A stretch of 64,000 nucleotides of DNA from Notamacropus eugenii. Lineage: Eukaryota > Chordata > Mammalia > Diprotodontia > Macropodidae. The notes under the pieces are model-generated. The model searched no databases and was not told the origin of the DNA. It worked only from the letters and a program-made list of their open reading frames with translations. The position numbers and the translations under genes are program-made. Below, piece by piece: positions 24,100-35,495 of this stretch (its first letter is position 1; every line of letters begins with the position of its first letter). Location: the NCBI RefSeq assembly GCF_028372415.1, contig NC_092876.1:60598385-60662384 (forward strand), in the 5' to 3' direction.

Positions 24100-24910
24100 A
24101 AATATTCTATGTGTTAAGGTCCATCTTCTGTGTTATAGCTCAACTCTAATGTTCTACCTCCCTAGAAACTGTAGCCTTCATTGAAACAAGGTGCCAATCA
24201 GGAGTCCTGCTTACAGCCAAGATCTTTCTCCCTGTCTCCACTTTCTATTGTGGATGAGGTCATGAGGTAATGTAAAAGAATTAGCCAGTTATTATATTAA
24301 TTCTGCTTAACTGGAATCAAAATAATCACCCTTTGGTGGCCATCCTCTTCTGATGACTTTAGTTGGAGCTATAGGGGCCAAAATTACTGTATTCATGGCT
24401 TGAGTGCAGCTTCCTCTCTGGATGCTGTACCTCATAATAGATGAGCACCATATCACATCAAAGCCAAAAACCAGAAGGTGTGGCTCCTCTCCAATTGTCA
24501 CTCAACTCATAATATCATATAACCACCAAGAAAGGACATACAACTCTGGTGCTTAAGTGACAAATAGCAGAACTCTACATCCTTTCTGAGTTGTCGTGTA
24601 TCATAATTTGCATTGTCTCGCACTGGTCCCATCCAAGCCCAAGCTTAGGAAGAAGATGGTTCTCCATGGTCCTAGTAATAGTGCTGCTTTGTTGACCTAT
24701 CACTACATCAATTTATCCTCTGGTTATCTTGACCCATCATCTTCAGATTCTGCATTGTGGCTTTCTTATATCTATCTTCTTCCTGTAAAGGACTACCTAA
24801 CTTTTCCTTCTGTCATTTCTTTTCCTGAATCCTTGATATATTTGGAGTATTACATTCCTAAAGTTAATGAAGTTATTGTAAATATCATCGAGGGGTCTCA
24901 ACCAGCCTCT
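24100..24910 (+). repeat. unnamed segment, copy A (homologous to 32640-33350)
   Basis: It shares 'ctagaaactgtagccttcat' with copy B (one mismatch). It also shares a longer stretch around 24690-24760 (copy A 'ttcagattctgcattgt', copy B 'ctgattctgcattcttg') in the same order and orientation. I cannot name the family. Open frames here (24596-24928 and others) are not recognised as proteins. Confidence 0.55.
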
Positions 24911-25009
24911 TCTCCAGCTCAAACCTAATTTAATCACTTGGTCACCATAACACTCCCTCTCTCTTAACAAATCCAGTAGAATAATGATGACCAACAAGTA
25001 AGACAAGTC

Positions 25010-25870
25010 AACAAGAATTTATTAAGTGCCTACTATGTGCTAGGCACTGTGCTAAGGGCTAGGGATACAAAGAAAGGCAAAAAACAGTTCCTTCCCTCAA
25101 GGAGCTCAGTCTAATGAGAACAACATAGAACTGTGTACAAATAAGATAAGATGGATAAATTGCTGGTAGTCTCAGGGAAGCACCAAGATTATGGAGGATT
25201 TGGGTAGGGACCTGTAATTTCATTGCTGGATTGAACACTCAGAAAAGGAAATTCCTTCTACCAAGGCAGGTCAACCCCTTCCCTGAAAATTTGTAGCATC
25301 AAAGAGTAGTTTGAGGCATTGAGGGCTTAAGGAATTTGCTTCGGGTTCCACAGCCAGTATGTGTCAGAGGCACACTTTAAACTCAGATCATCCTGGCTTC
25401 AAGGGCAGATCCCTATACACTTTGCACCTCTACTTCAACAAATGTAAGAGTAAATGATTATTATACATAAGAAACATAGTACATGGTCTAGAGTCCCAAA
25501 CTGGTCGCCAGCTAGAAGCCTGCATCATCTCCCAATGTATTATTTCACCTATCACTTTTCTCCTGTAGATGCCATGAGGCCACCCTTCACATACTTTATT
25601 CTTTTGTTTTTGAGAGGTAGAGTTAAGTGACTCACCCAGGGTCATACAGCTAGTACATGTCTGAGGCTGGATTTGAACTCAGGTCCTCCTGACTCCAAAG
25701 CGGATGCTCTATCCTATCTACTGCTCTATCTACTTGCCCCTCCCCCTCGTATACTTTAGAGGAAGGGATGGGAGGGAGAAAAATTTTGAACTTAATATTT
25801 TGCAAAAATGAATGTCAAAAATTCTTTACACATAATTGAAAAAATATATTTTAAAAAATGGAGTGTTATT
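25010..25870. repeat. family X 5' end, MIR, truncated SINE and L1 tail
   Basis: 25010-25180 is a family X 5' end ('tttattaagtgcctactatg', 'aaggagctcagtctaatgag'). 25290-25420 is an antisense MIR. 25605-25745 is a truncated antisense SINE ('agggtcatacagctagtaca'). 25756-25860 is a sense L1 3' tail ('ttgcaaaaatgaatgtcaaa'). Confidence 0.6.
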
Positions 25871-26505
25871 AGGTCCCTACTGTTAGGTAAGTATATGTAC
25901 GTTCCAGCACCATGAATGTTAGGGCATCATTGGCTTTCCAGAGGGTACCTTGGTTGGTGCTTGTAAGACAATGATCTATAGTACGACTGTCCAAGCCTTC
26001 CTCCCCTTCTGACAGTAGGTACTTTGGAGGTAATACTGGCCAAGTGTAAACCCAACCCCTTCTGGACATGATAGAAAAGTCATTTGCATCAAAGAGGAAT
26101 CCATCATTCACTTATTAGGAGATCCTATAGTGAACCAACAGGGGTTGCTCTGGGTCAAGCCTTTGACACCATTCCACCACCAACCAGCCAGTCTACAGAC
26201 AATTTACAAACTCCAGTAGGGTCTCTAATCCCCCTCTCCATTTTGAAGTCCATTAACCTGGAGTCTGAGCTTTCACATAAACACAATGGAATTCTGAATA
26301 TGGGATTGGGAAAAGGGGTCTACTCAGATCTTCATCATAATACAGCACAGACTGCTGTAGAAGAGGCAGGTTTTCCTTTGGGATCACAGACACACAGACA
26401 TCAACCAAGTGCTAGACTTCAGCCTAAAACCATCTGGAAGCTTCATGTACTCACATTCCTGCCAGTCTGGCTAATCTCCAAACTTGGCATTCCCTTATTC
26501 ACCAG
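25871..26505. other. unassigned intergenic sequence
   Basis: No repeat or gene recognised. The frame at 26084-26671 is open mainly because it runs into the CT microsatellite. Its first half has no similarity that I know. Confidence 0.45.
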
Positions 26506-26660
<155 letters not shown>

Positions 26661-26719
26661 CCAATTTATAATACATGCTATGATCTGTTTATATATTGTA
26701 TTCTACTAATCCTGGGGGT

Positions 26720-26900
26720 TTTACCCATGTCAGGTGTCCTGGCCCCCTTTGCCATTCTGGTGAAACTTGACCTCTTCTCAGAATGATGTCTTTAAATACA
26801 TGAAATTAAATACAAAGGCTCACAAAGGCAACCAATTATATTGAAATACAATCATCAAAATAGTGTTTTTAAAACGAGCATATGGATTCCAATCTAAGAA
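26720..26900 (+). mobile_element. ancient interspersed repeat fragment, copy 2
   Basis: It matches the fragment downstream of CDA: 'ggcaaccaattatattgaaa' followed by 'atcatcaaaatagtgttttt', in the same orientation. Confidence 0.55.
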
Positions 26901-27635
26901 CAATTTCAGGCCTAGTAGAATGTAAACTCCCAGGACAGAGACCGCTTTGTTTTCTTTTTATATCCCCATCACTTAGTATGAAGCCTTGCATACTGTAAAC
27001 AATGCATGTTGGACTGGATGGAGACACCACTTACCCAAAGTAAACACAGGTGGTAAAGAGCCAAAAATCCACCATATCATCCCATACCTTTAGTGCTAAA
27101 GAGGATTTAATACAAAAGAATCATCTAAGAAGCTCTCTACTCATGCTGTACCCCCACCAGGATTGACCTGGCTGTGGACCCCATGCCCAGTTAATATAAT
27201 AAACTTGGCAACTATGGAAAATTCTGAGTTAAGGCATTAGGCTGCTCATGGGCATTTAAAGGGGAGGCTTCTGGAGATGCAGTGGTTTAACCCAACGAAA
27301 CAATACTCAGTGGGGAAATTCCCTGACCTTTGGCCTTTTGATGAGGGAGACATATCTTGAGGGTAAGCAACAGATGGTAAGGAAAAGGACCAACCATTCC
27401 TCTTAAATCAAGCTTGCTCTGGCTTGTGCCCCCTCCTACAGGAAGGCTTTCCTGGTCTCCCTACTTGTGAGATTCTGTGTCTCTGGGACCTATGACAACA
27501 CTGAGACATTTCATATCATTGCTCTATTTGGAGACACTCAGGCCCCAGCTGGAAGTTCCTTACATTTTTATGCTTCCCATAATTATTTCTAGGGTTCTGT
27601 TAGTACAGAATTCCCCCAGGGGGGGAAGTAAGCTC
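26901..27635. other. unassigned intergenic sequence with an L2-type tail
   Basis: 26910-27010 resembles an L2/MIR tail ('aaactcccaggacagagacc'). The rest is unassigned, and no gene is seen. Confidence 0.45.
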
Positions 27636-27691
27636 ACTAATACATGATGGGGTAGTGAACTGGTCCCACCGTTCTGGAAAGCAATTTGGAA

Positions 27692-27916
27692 TTTGTGGTT
27701 GTTCAGTTGTGTCTGTGAACTCATTTGGGATTTTCTTGGCAAAGATGCTGCAGTGATTTGCTCTTTCCTTTTCCAGCTCAATTTACAGATGAGGAAACTG
27801 AGGAAAATAAGGTGAAGTGAGTTGCCCAGGATCACACAGCTAGTAAGGCTGGATTTGAACTCAGGTCTTCTCTGACTCCAGGCCCAGAGCTCTATTCACT
27901 GGACCACCTAGCTTCC
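27692..27916 (-). mobile_element. MAR1/WSINE-type SINE inside L1, with TSD
   Basis: An antisense SINE ('ttgttcagttgtgtctgtga', 'aggatcacacagctagtaag', 'tattcactggaccacctagc'). The host sequence CAATTTGGAA is present at 27682-27691 and again at 27917-27926, a 10-bp target-site duplication. Confidence 0.9.
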
Positions 27917-28456
27917 CAATTTGGAACCATACCCTTAAAGTCACTAAACTGTGTATATGCTTTGACCCAGAAATCCCACAACTAGGTTTATACCCCAAAG
28001 AGATCAAAGAAAGAGGAAAGGGACCCATGTGTACAAAAATATTTGTAACAGCTCTTTTTGTGGTGGCAAAGGCTTAGAAACTGGGAAGGGGTCCATCAGT
28101 TGGGGAATGACTGAACATATATTGCATATGAATGTGATGGAATACCATCATGTAAACAATGATAAGGGGTATAGCTTCAGAAAAACTCAGAATTGTATGA
28201 ATTGATGTAGAATAAATGGAGAAGAACCAAAACAACGATTTATCCTCTTATAACATCTCGTAAAGACAAGCTCCTTTGAAAGACTCAAGAACTCTGATCA
28301 ACTCAATGACCACCCATGATTCCAGAGGAATGATGATGAAGTCTCCTACCTATGGCCTCTCAGAGAAGTGATGGATTCTGTCTCCACACTGAGACAAATA
28401 TTTTTCTGTGTAGGGACAATGCAGAATTTTGTCTTACTTAACTATGCATATTTATT

Positions 28457-28734
28457 TTTTCCTTAAAAGCATTTTATTTTTTTCCAATTATGTGAAAAGA
28501 TAGTTTTCAACATTCATTTTTATAAAATTTTAAATTCCAAATTTTTCTCCCTCATTCCCTCTTCAACCTCCCCCCCATGAGAGCAAGCAATCTGATATAG
28601 TTTATATATGTACAGTTATATTAAGCATATTTCCACATTAGTCATTTTATGAAAGAAGAATCAGAATAAAAGGGAAAAAATCATGAGAAAGTAAAAAAAT
28701 AAAAAAATAAACTAAAAAGAGCAAGCTTTGATCT
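28457..28734 (-). mobile_element. L1-type 3' end inserted in L1, with 14-bp TSD
   Basis: The minus strand has an L1-like 3' end with an A-rich tail (plus strand 'agttttcaacattcattttt'). TATGCATATTTATT occurs perfectly at 28443-28456 and 28735-28748, as expected for L1-machinery insertion. Confidence 0.85.
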
Positions 28735-28830
28735 TATGCATATTTATTATAAGGGTATTATTTTTCTTTTTCCAGTGGGAGGAGGAGATGGGTGGGGGAG
28801 AGGAAGATTCTCATTAATTGAAGAAAATTA

Positions 28831-30280
28831 AATTAAAAAAGAGATTAATAATAACAGCCATAATAGAAAATTAGCCCTAGCACTACCCTTTTTAAGCTAT
28901 ACAGTATCAGGATCAAAATGTTTAATGTTCCAGTGCCTCAGATTCCTCAGCTATGAAATGTGGATAATTATAGCCATCTCTCTTATTGGAATGTGGCTGA
29001 GAATGCCCAATTATTAATGGCTTCTGGTCTGAAAATAGCATCACAGGAAAATTTTTATCCCATTTTTCTGGGAACCCAGAATTTCGACCATAAGTTGGTG
29101 GAAACATTCTGATGCTTGAAGCTATGACTCTGAACTTGGAGAAAAATACACTTTATATTTATGGAAATGTTTTCAAGGAATACTTTAATGAAGGTTTACT
29201 ATGTCATGAATAAGGAACTACTGAAAGGAAAAGGGAATGTCTGAAAAAGAACTACCCAGTAATAAAACTGTCTAAATATATATTTTGTGAGATTTTTAAA
29301 AGAAATTCAAAAAGTAAAATCCCCTTTTTCCTCCAGATGAGATATCCTTTGAGGATGGTAACTAGGAGAACCCATAGGCTCTGAGTCACCAAGACTGGGA
29401 CCCCTGTTTAGTTGTTGTAAGGTTGGAGGACCCACGGATCTGTTTTTGTAGCAAAAAGACCAGATGCTGGTGAACTCCATCCTATGTGTTTTTCTGACTG
29501 TCTATGGCATAAAATCCATCCCATGAAAATTTATCACCCCTCAGACTTGAGAGAGGTCCCATTTCCATGAAAGTCAATACAGGCTTCTAACAAGACAGAT
29601 TTCTATATGGAGACGGCGTGGGGCATGGTGCCCTCTACCTCAACCAATAGTGTATTTTTGTTGAATAATCCTTTTTTTTTAAATTCAATTTGAAAGTGTA
29701 ACCTGAGGCCCAAAGCCTATTGGTAAGGGACTCTCTCCTCTTTTGTGGATATCAATATCCTGAACCTGCACGGGGGCAGGGCAAAGTTGACAAGAGTGGA
29801 AGAGATCCAGAGATCCAGTCTCTTCAATATTTGGACTCTTTTTGTCTTCAGGCCTCAAAAGAAAAGATGAACAATACCAACATTTCCTCAGGTCACTGAA
29901 GGAAGAAAAAAACTCTAGAAAGAAGTCGACATGTAGAATTTCTTATCATGTCTCCATTTCCAGCGTGCTATGCTAGAGACTTTGGAAAATTTCTTTTTGA
30001 GTGAAATCTGGGGCTCTCTTTTGGTTAAGCTGAATTACCTCACTCCCATTCAGAGAGCTCCTTCAGCCTGTATTGTCTGGCATATATTCTCATATGGACT
30101 ATTTCTCTGATTTCTATCTTGCTGTTCACTGAAAGAGAGAGACAGAGAGATGACAGCATATCTTTTTCATTCTATTTTTAAATAAACTTCCTTTTGTTAA
30201 ATGTTAGATAGCCTAAGAATGTTTCATTTCATTACAATACTGAGTCTGGACCACTAGACTTACCTGAATCAGATCTGCCC
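28831..30280. other. unassigned sequence; possible LTR remnant in the right half
   Basis: 28831-29640 has no recognised element. 29640-30240 ends with an AATAAA (30181-30186) and a T-rich block that could be an old LTR end, but no TG...CA borders or second LTR were found, so this stays tentative. Confidence 0.35.
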
Positions 30281-30284
30281 AAAG

Positions 30285-30790
30285 CATATGATCAAACTCA
30301 TGATTTAAGATTATCCTGGAAGCTTTGTGGAGGGTGGATTTGAAAGGAGGGGAGACTAGAAGCTAGGAGGTTAGCAACATAGGCAAGGAAAGAGATGATG
30401 AAGGGTTGAACTAAGATGAAAGCCATGTAAATGTAAGGAAAGGGATGGATATGAGGGTACTGTGGATGTAGAATCAACAGGATTTATCAAATGTTTGAAT
30501 AATGGGAGATAAAGAAGGAAGAGTCAGTGATGACATGTGAACCTGAGTGACAAGAAGGATAGTGATGCCCTCAACCAAAAGAGGGGAATTTAGAAGAGCA
30601 GCCAGTTTAAGGGGCAGCTCAGTGGGGAGGGGAAAAGATATTGAGTTCTTTTGTTAATATAGTGAGTTTAAGAGCTAATGGCACATCCAGATGGAGATGC
30701 CCAATAGGCAACTAGAAATGGGTGGCTAGAGTTCTGGAGAGATTAGAATTTCATATAAGCCACAGTCCTACTGGAAGAAAGTGAACAAGT
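30285..30790 (+). repeat. family X copy, right part
   Basis: It shares the order of 'tttgtggagggtggatttga', 'ggatttatcaaatgtttgaa' and 'cacatccagatggagatgcc' with the other copies. Confidence 0.6.
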
Positions 30791-31380
30791 TAGTGTAATA
30801 ACTGTTGTGTGCCATGGGAGGGCTGGTTGAAGAAAAAAATTAAGAGAGCATGATAGCTGTCTTCAAGCATTTGAAGTTCTGCCCTAAAAAAGAAGTATGT
30901 AACAACAAAAGCAAGCATTTCTATAGTGTTGTGAGGTTTGCAAAGTGCTTACAAATATCTCCTTTGATACTCACCAGGTAGGCACTATTATTATCTCCAA
31001 TATGCAGTTAAGAAAACTGAGGCAAAGTGATTTGCCATGGGTCATGAAGCTAGTAAGTCCAAGTCCAGATTTGAATTCAGGTCTTCCCGACTCTAGATCC
31101 AGTGCTCACCACCTATTTTCCAGACTAGTTCTCTGGGGACAGAACTAAGAGCAATGGATGGGAGATGCAAAGAGGCAGATTTTTAAGGATAATAAATACC
31201 TAACGGTTGGAGTTGTCCCAAGGTGTAATGTACTTGACTCAAGAAGTAATGGGTTTTCCTTCACTTTACACTATCAGGCAGAGGTTGGACAATTATTTGT
31301 TGGGGATTTTGTAGAATTCTTGAGCACAGGTGGATGAGGTGGCCTCTCAGATCTAAGATTCTGTGATTCTGAATGGATAA
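30791..31380 (+). mobile_element. CR1/L3 fragment split by an antisense MIR
   Basis: The CR1/L3 part reads 'gcatgatagctgtcttcaag', is cut at about 30905-31115 by an antisense MIR ('gttaagaaaactgaggcaaa'), and resumes with 'aactaagagcaatggatggg' and 'gcagaggttggacaattatt'. Confidence 0.75.
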
Positions 31381-31399
31381 GTAGAAGATTGATTCTTAT

Positions 31400-32170
31400 A
31401 TTTTTAGGATCATCAATTTAGAGCTGAGAGGAAACTTGGTGACCATTTGGTCCAACCCCTTCATTTTGTAGATAAGGAAACAGAGAGGCCCAGAAAGGTT
31501 AGGTGACTTATCCAAAGTCACAAGGGCAATAAGTGACAGAGATCAATCAATATGCACTTATTAAGCACCTACTATGTGCCATGTATTATTTTAAAACAAG
31601 ATGGAATTGGAGCCCAGGTCCCCTGACTCCAAATCCACTGTTCTTTCCACTCTACTGTGAAATTTGTCAGTGAAAGGGAGATCAGCTGAAACATGAATGA
31701 AACATGAGATGAGCAAATTTAGAGCTATCTCCTTTCCAAAAGTTCTTATGGACTATTTGTGGTAGAGCCTTTCAAGCTCATATTGGTTTGATCAGCCACA
31801 GTCTATACCCAAAGTAAGGATGTCATTTTGATCCTCTTTGAGAAGAAAGGACAACAACCAACCAACCTTAGTTTGAAGGGATGACAGGTCAAGTCTCAGG
31901 AAACAGCTGAGCATATTTATAGACAACAGGAAAAGAGTCATTAGAGAGGAAGAGATTGATGATGACAGAAAGGGAATGAATCATCAATGGAGCAAGCTCA
32001 AGGGGAAGAAAACAAATAGATTGGAAGATTACTCTTCCCAACTCAGTCAAACCATCAATCAATCAACAAACCTATATCAAGGACCTCCTATGTGCTGAGC
32101 ACTGTCCAAGGTGTTGGAAATACAAAGAAAAAGGAAAAAACAACCCTGTTCTCAAGGATCACAGGAGTCA
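31400..32170. repeat. antisense MIR, LINE Y tail, family X 5' end
   Basis: 31400-31660 is an antisense MIR with 'gaccatttggtccaacccct'. 31741-31866 is the 3' end of LINE Y (finger remnant, then 'agaaaggacaacaaccaacc'). 32050-32170 is a family X 5' end. Confidence 0.65.
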
Positions 32171-32389
32171 GTGTGACAGAATTCAGATTTAGGGTCACAA
32201 AAGTCCCCTATCCATCCCTCTTGAGCTTCTCTGGCCTTTTTGAAAGGGCTCCCAAATAATCAAAGTCACTTCTTACCCTGGAACACCCCTTTCCTATGCT
32301 CACCTCCTTCCACTGGTGAATTCCTCCTAGAGCCTCCATTTTGGAGGAGGGTCCAGACCAGTGAACATTCATTTCCCTCTTAGTTGTGC

Positions 32390-32635
32390 ATCCAACATTT
32401 CCATCTTCCACACTGTGTTCCTGTTTGGGGTACCTTCCCTCCTTCTCCCTTTTCCAATTCCCTTTTATGTGTTGTCTTCTCCTATTAGATTGCAGGCTCC
32501 TTAACTGAGACCATAAATGGAGGTCAGAAAGACTGGCTTCCTCTCTTCTTATATTTGTAAGTTTCCCCATTGTTTAGCACAGGTCTGGAACAGAGTAAGT
32601 GGTTAATACATGCTTCTTTCCTTGCCTTCTTAATC
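32390..32635 (+). mobile_element. L2 3' end fragment
   Basis: 'ctattagattgcaggctcct' and 'gtggttaatacatgcttctt' mark an L2 tail. 32171-32390 is unassigned. Confidence 0.55.
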
Positions 32636-32639
32636 TAGG

Positions 32640-33350
32640 ATCTTGTTATGTGATGGCCTCAAATATGTTGCTCAAAGTCTTCATATCCAAAGTGGTCAGG
32701 TTGGCCCTAGAAAGTGTAGCCTTCATTGAGCACAGCTGCTACTCAGAGAGCCTGCTGACTACCCCAGAAACTTGTTCCCAGACATCATCTTCCATCATAG
32801 TCACTGGAGTCACGGAATAAAATTGAGGAGGCCTAGAATTATCCAAGCATTTTTATTAAACCTGCAGAGCTCCAGCTAAAAACCATGGGGAATAAATGTA
32901 CTGCATAAACATAGTCTTAGACCAACTTTCCTTCTGGGTATAGCAGCTAAAATTTTGACTAATCACATCCCATTCCCCCGCAGCCACATCTCCTTTCTGA
33001 CCTCTCCCCAAATGACACTCAAATATCAGACCCGTATCTCCTGCTTTGTTTATTGTAAATTGCACAGTCTTCTATGACTAGTCCAAGCTCCAGCTCAGGG
33101 GGGTAGAAGAGGAGGAGGAGAGCATTCGTTATCCTGGCAATGGTCCTTTTAAAGTTGTCTATCAGTGCCTCAGTTGATCCTCTTGTTATTTTCATCTGGT
33201 CTCTGCTGATTCTGCATTCTTGTCAGCCCCAAGGACAAAAAAATGTTCATCTCTTCTATACATCTCTTCTGCTCTTGCATCCTTGAGGTGGCATACTCTT
33301 AAAGAGAAAGCTAATAAGGTTATTGCAATACCATGGAAGGACCCACTGCT
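32640..33350 (+). repeat. unnamed segment, copy B (homologous to 24100-24910)
   Basis: See copy A. The best-matching anchors are 'ctagaaagtgtagccttcat' (32708) and the block at 33150-33230. The middle part is more diverged. No protein frame is recognised. Confidence 0.55.
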
Positions 33351-34129
33351 TCATAGTCTGAGTCCAAGTCAGCCCCTGCTCAGGCCGTATGTGCCTCAGC
33401 CCCTAGCCTCTTTAACTCCCACTTTGATCACTCCCACAGTCCCTTACAGCTCTCAGAGTCTGATTCAGTTCAAGGCAACTGGGTGACAATGTGGATACAA
33501 AGCTGGATTTGAGGGAATCCTGCCTCTGATATTTATCAAATGTGTGCCTAAGTATGTCTCCTTAGAAACTTAGTGATCTTAGGCAGGTCCCTTATCCTCA
33601 GCCTCAGTTTCCTCTTCTGTAAAATGAAGAGACTGGTATATGGTGGCATTTGAGGTCCCCTCCAGCTCTAAATCCTTGTTACTGTGAATTCAGTAAGCAC
33701 TTATTAATGTCTGATCTGTGCAACGTAGTATGCTAAGCACTGGAGATACAAAGAAAAATCAAACAGTCTCTCTCCTCCAGAAGCCTATCCCTTACTAGAA
33801 GGATAGAACATGTACAACAATAATCTGCTTCCACTGTCTGGTGAAGCTTTCCTAAAGGGCAGCCCAGGGGTTTGTTGGGCGTAAGTAAGGGACATGACTC
33901 CTGAGAGAATAATGAGCCATGATGCTGAGCTAATGGAGAAGACACTAACTTCAGATGGATGGAAGGAGGACTTGAAGATAAGTGGTTTTGAAAGATAAGC
34001 ATACTTTTAATGTCTACTGGGAGCACTGAGTCACACATAACATGTAATCCTGAAGATTGCTGAAAGCAGACTTCATTGTAAACACAGTGGAGTCACCTCA
34101 CATGCACATTTACCTTATGGGAATTCAAC
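33351..34129. repeat. MIR, family X 5' end and unassigned sequence
   Basis: 33490-33680 is a sense MIR ('cttctgtaaaatgaagagac'). 33685-33800 is a family X 5' end ('gtaagcacttattaatgtct'). The rest is unassigned. Confidence 0.55.
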
Positions 34130-34312
34130 CATGCATTTGGGGATGGAGGTTGGGGAAGGGAGGAGGTGGGGAAGAAAGAGAGAGGAGGAGCAGGAGGAGG
34201 AGGAAGGACAGAGGGAAGAGAACAGAGAGGGAAAAGAAAGGGTGGAGGACATAGACAGTAAGAGAAAGAGGAAGGGAGGGAAGACAGAAGGAGAGATGGA
34301 AGGAGAGAAAAG

Positions 34313-34369
<57 letters not shown>

Positions 34370-34400
34370 GAAGAAGCAGGAAGGGAGGGAGGGGTTGAGA
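34130..34400. repeat. purine tract ending in (GA)n
   Basis: The stretch is almost all purine on the plus strand, with a pure (GA)n run at about 34314-34363. It creates long open frames on both strands (34057-34428) that I do not regard as genes. Confidence 0.9.
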
Positions 34401-34929
34401 CTATATATATAGGGCCTCTCTTTAACACATGACTTTCAACCTATCTAGAGTTGGCACCACCCCCTCACCTTTACCAGTCCTCTATGTGCCACCCCTCCTG
34501 TCTTCCACACTTCACACTATATCCAAGATCTCCATGGTGAACAGCCACTGGTATGTTGTAATGATATAGGTGAGAAGGCTGGTAAGGCAGATTTCATTCT
34601 TTGGAATAAGGAAGAGCTAACAGTGAGGGCAGAGTTGGTGGAGCTAAGGTAAACAAGGTGTCCCTGCTCTACAACCGGCACTCAGTTCACCTCTGTATTG
34701 CCAAAACAATTCCCATCTTCCACCCTTCTTTCCCCTGATCCCCTTGAAGTGAGGCTGCAGTTATACTGGGAGGGAAGGGGGAAGGGATTATAACAGTGGG
34801 GCTGGGGAGGTGTCTTCTGATTATGTGATTTATAGGTGATTCAAGGGACTCCCGAGAGAAGGCAAGACTCTAGCCAATTTTCACTTTCCACACGGACTTT
34901 AAAACCTCACCCCCAGGTAAGATGTGTCT
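34401..34929. other. unassigned intergenic sequence
   Basis: No repeat family or gene recognised. It is moderately GC-rich compared with its surroundings. Confidence 0.4.
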
Positions 34930-35495
34930 CCACTCTATAAGGCAGTCATAGAAGGGAGAGCCCTAATAGATTGGAAAACCAGAGAAGATGCCTGAGTTGA
35001 GCCTTAAAAGGATACTAAGAGGCAGAAGTGAAGGACTGTTTTCCAGGCACGGAGTCATAACCCATGCAAAGTCAGGGGGACAAACAATAGAGTGTCAAGG
35101 TCAGAGGACAGCCAGTTTGGCTAAAATGCTGAGTTCATGAAGGGGAGAAATTTTAAATAAAGGCTGGAAAGATTGATTGCTGAAAACTTTCAATGGGAGC
35201 TATATAGGGACCTTGTATCTATCTTACACTGATGGGAATAGGGAGTTGTTAAAGGTTTCTGAGCAGAAGAGTAACCTGGTCAGATCTGGGTCTTAGGAAT
35301 ATCCCTTTGGCAGCTGTGTGGATTTTGGACCAGAATGGGGAGAGACTTGAGGCAGTGAAACCAAGTAGGAGGTCACTGTAAGAGTCCAGGTGAGAAATAA
35401 TGAGACCCGGACCAGAATGGCAGATGTGTTGAGGATTTCTTTCTTTGGGGAGGGGGCAGGAAGAGGAGAGTAAGAGGTTGAACAGAGTACTTTCA
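34930..35495 (+). repeat. family X copy
   Basis: It shares 'tttccaggcacggagtcata', 'ggtcagaggacagccagttt', 'gtcactgtaagagtccaggt' and 'cagctgtgtggattttgg' with the other copies, in the same order. Confidence 0.65.

Larger units (their letters stand above)
27640..28830 (+). mobile_element. L1 3' end carrying two nested insertions
   Basis: The host L1 reads 'gttctggaaagcaatttgga', is interrupted at 27692-27916, then continues with 'tatgctttgacccagaaatc', 'tcagttggggaatgactgaa' and 'tttttctgtgtagggacaat'. It is interrupted again at 28457-28734 and ends with 'ggtattatttttctttttcc'. Both interruptions carry target-site duplications. Confidence 0.8.

Noticed and set aside
29640..30240. A second LTR ending near the AATAAA at 30181
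   Set aside because: No TG...CA borders, no duplication and no partner were found. It is kept only as a remark in the features.
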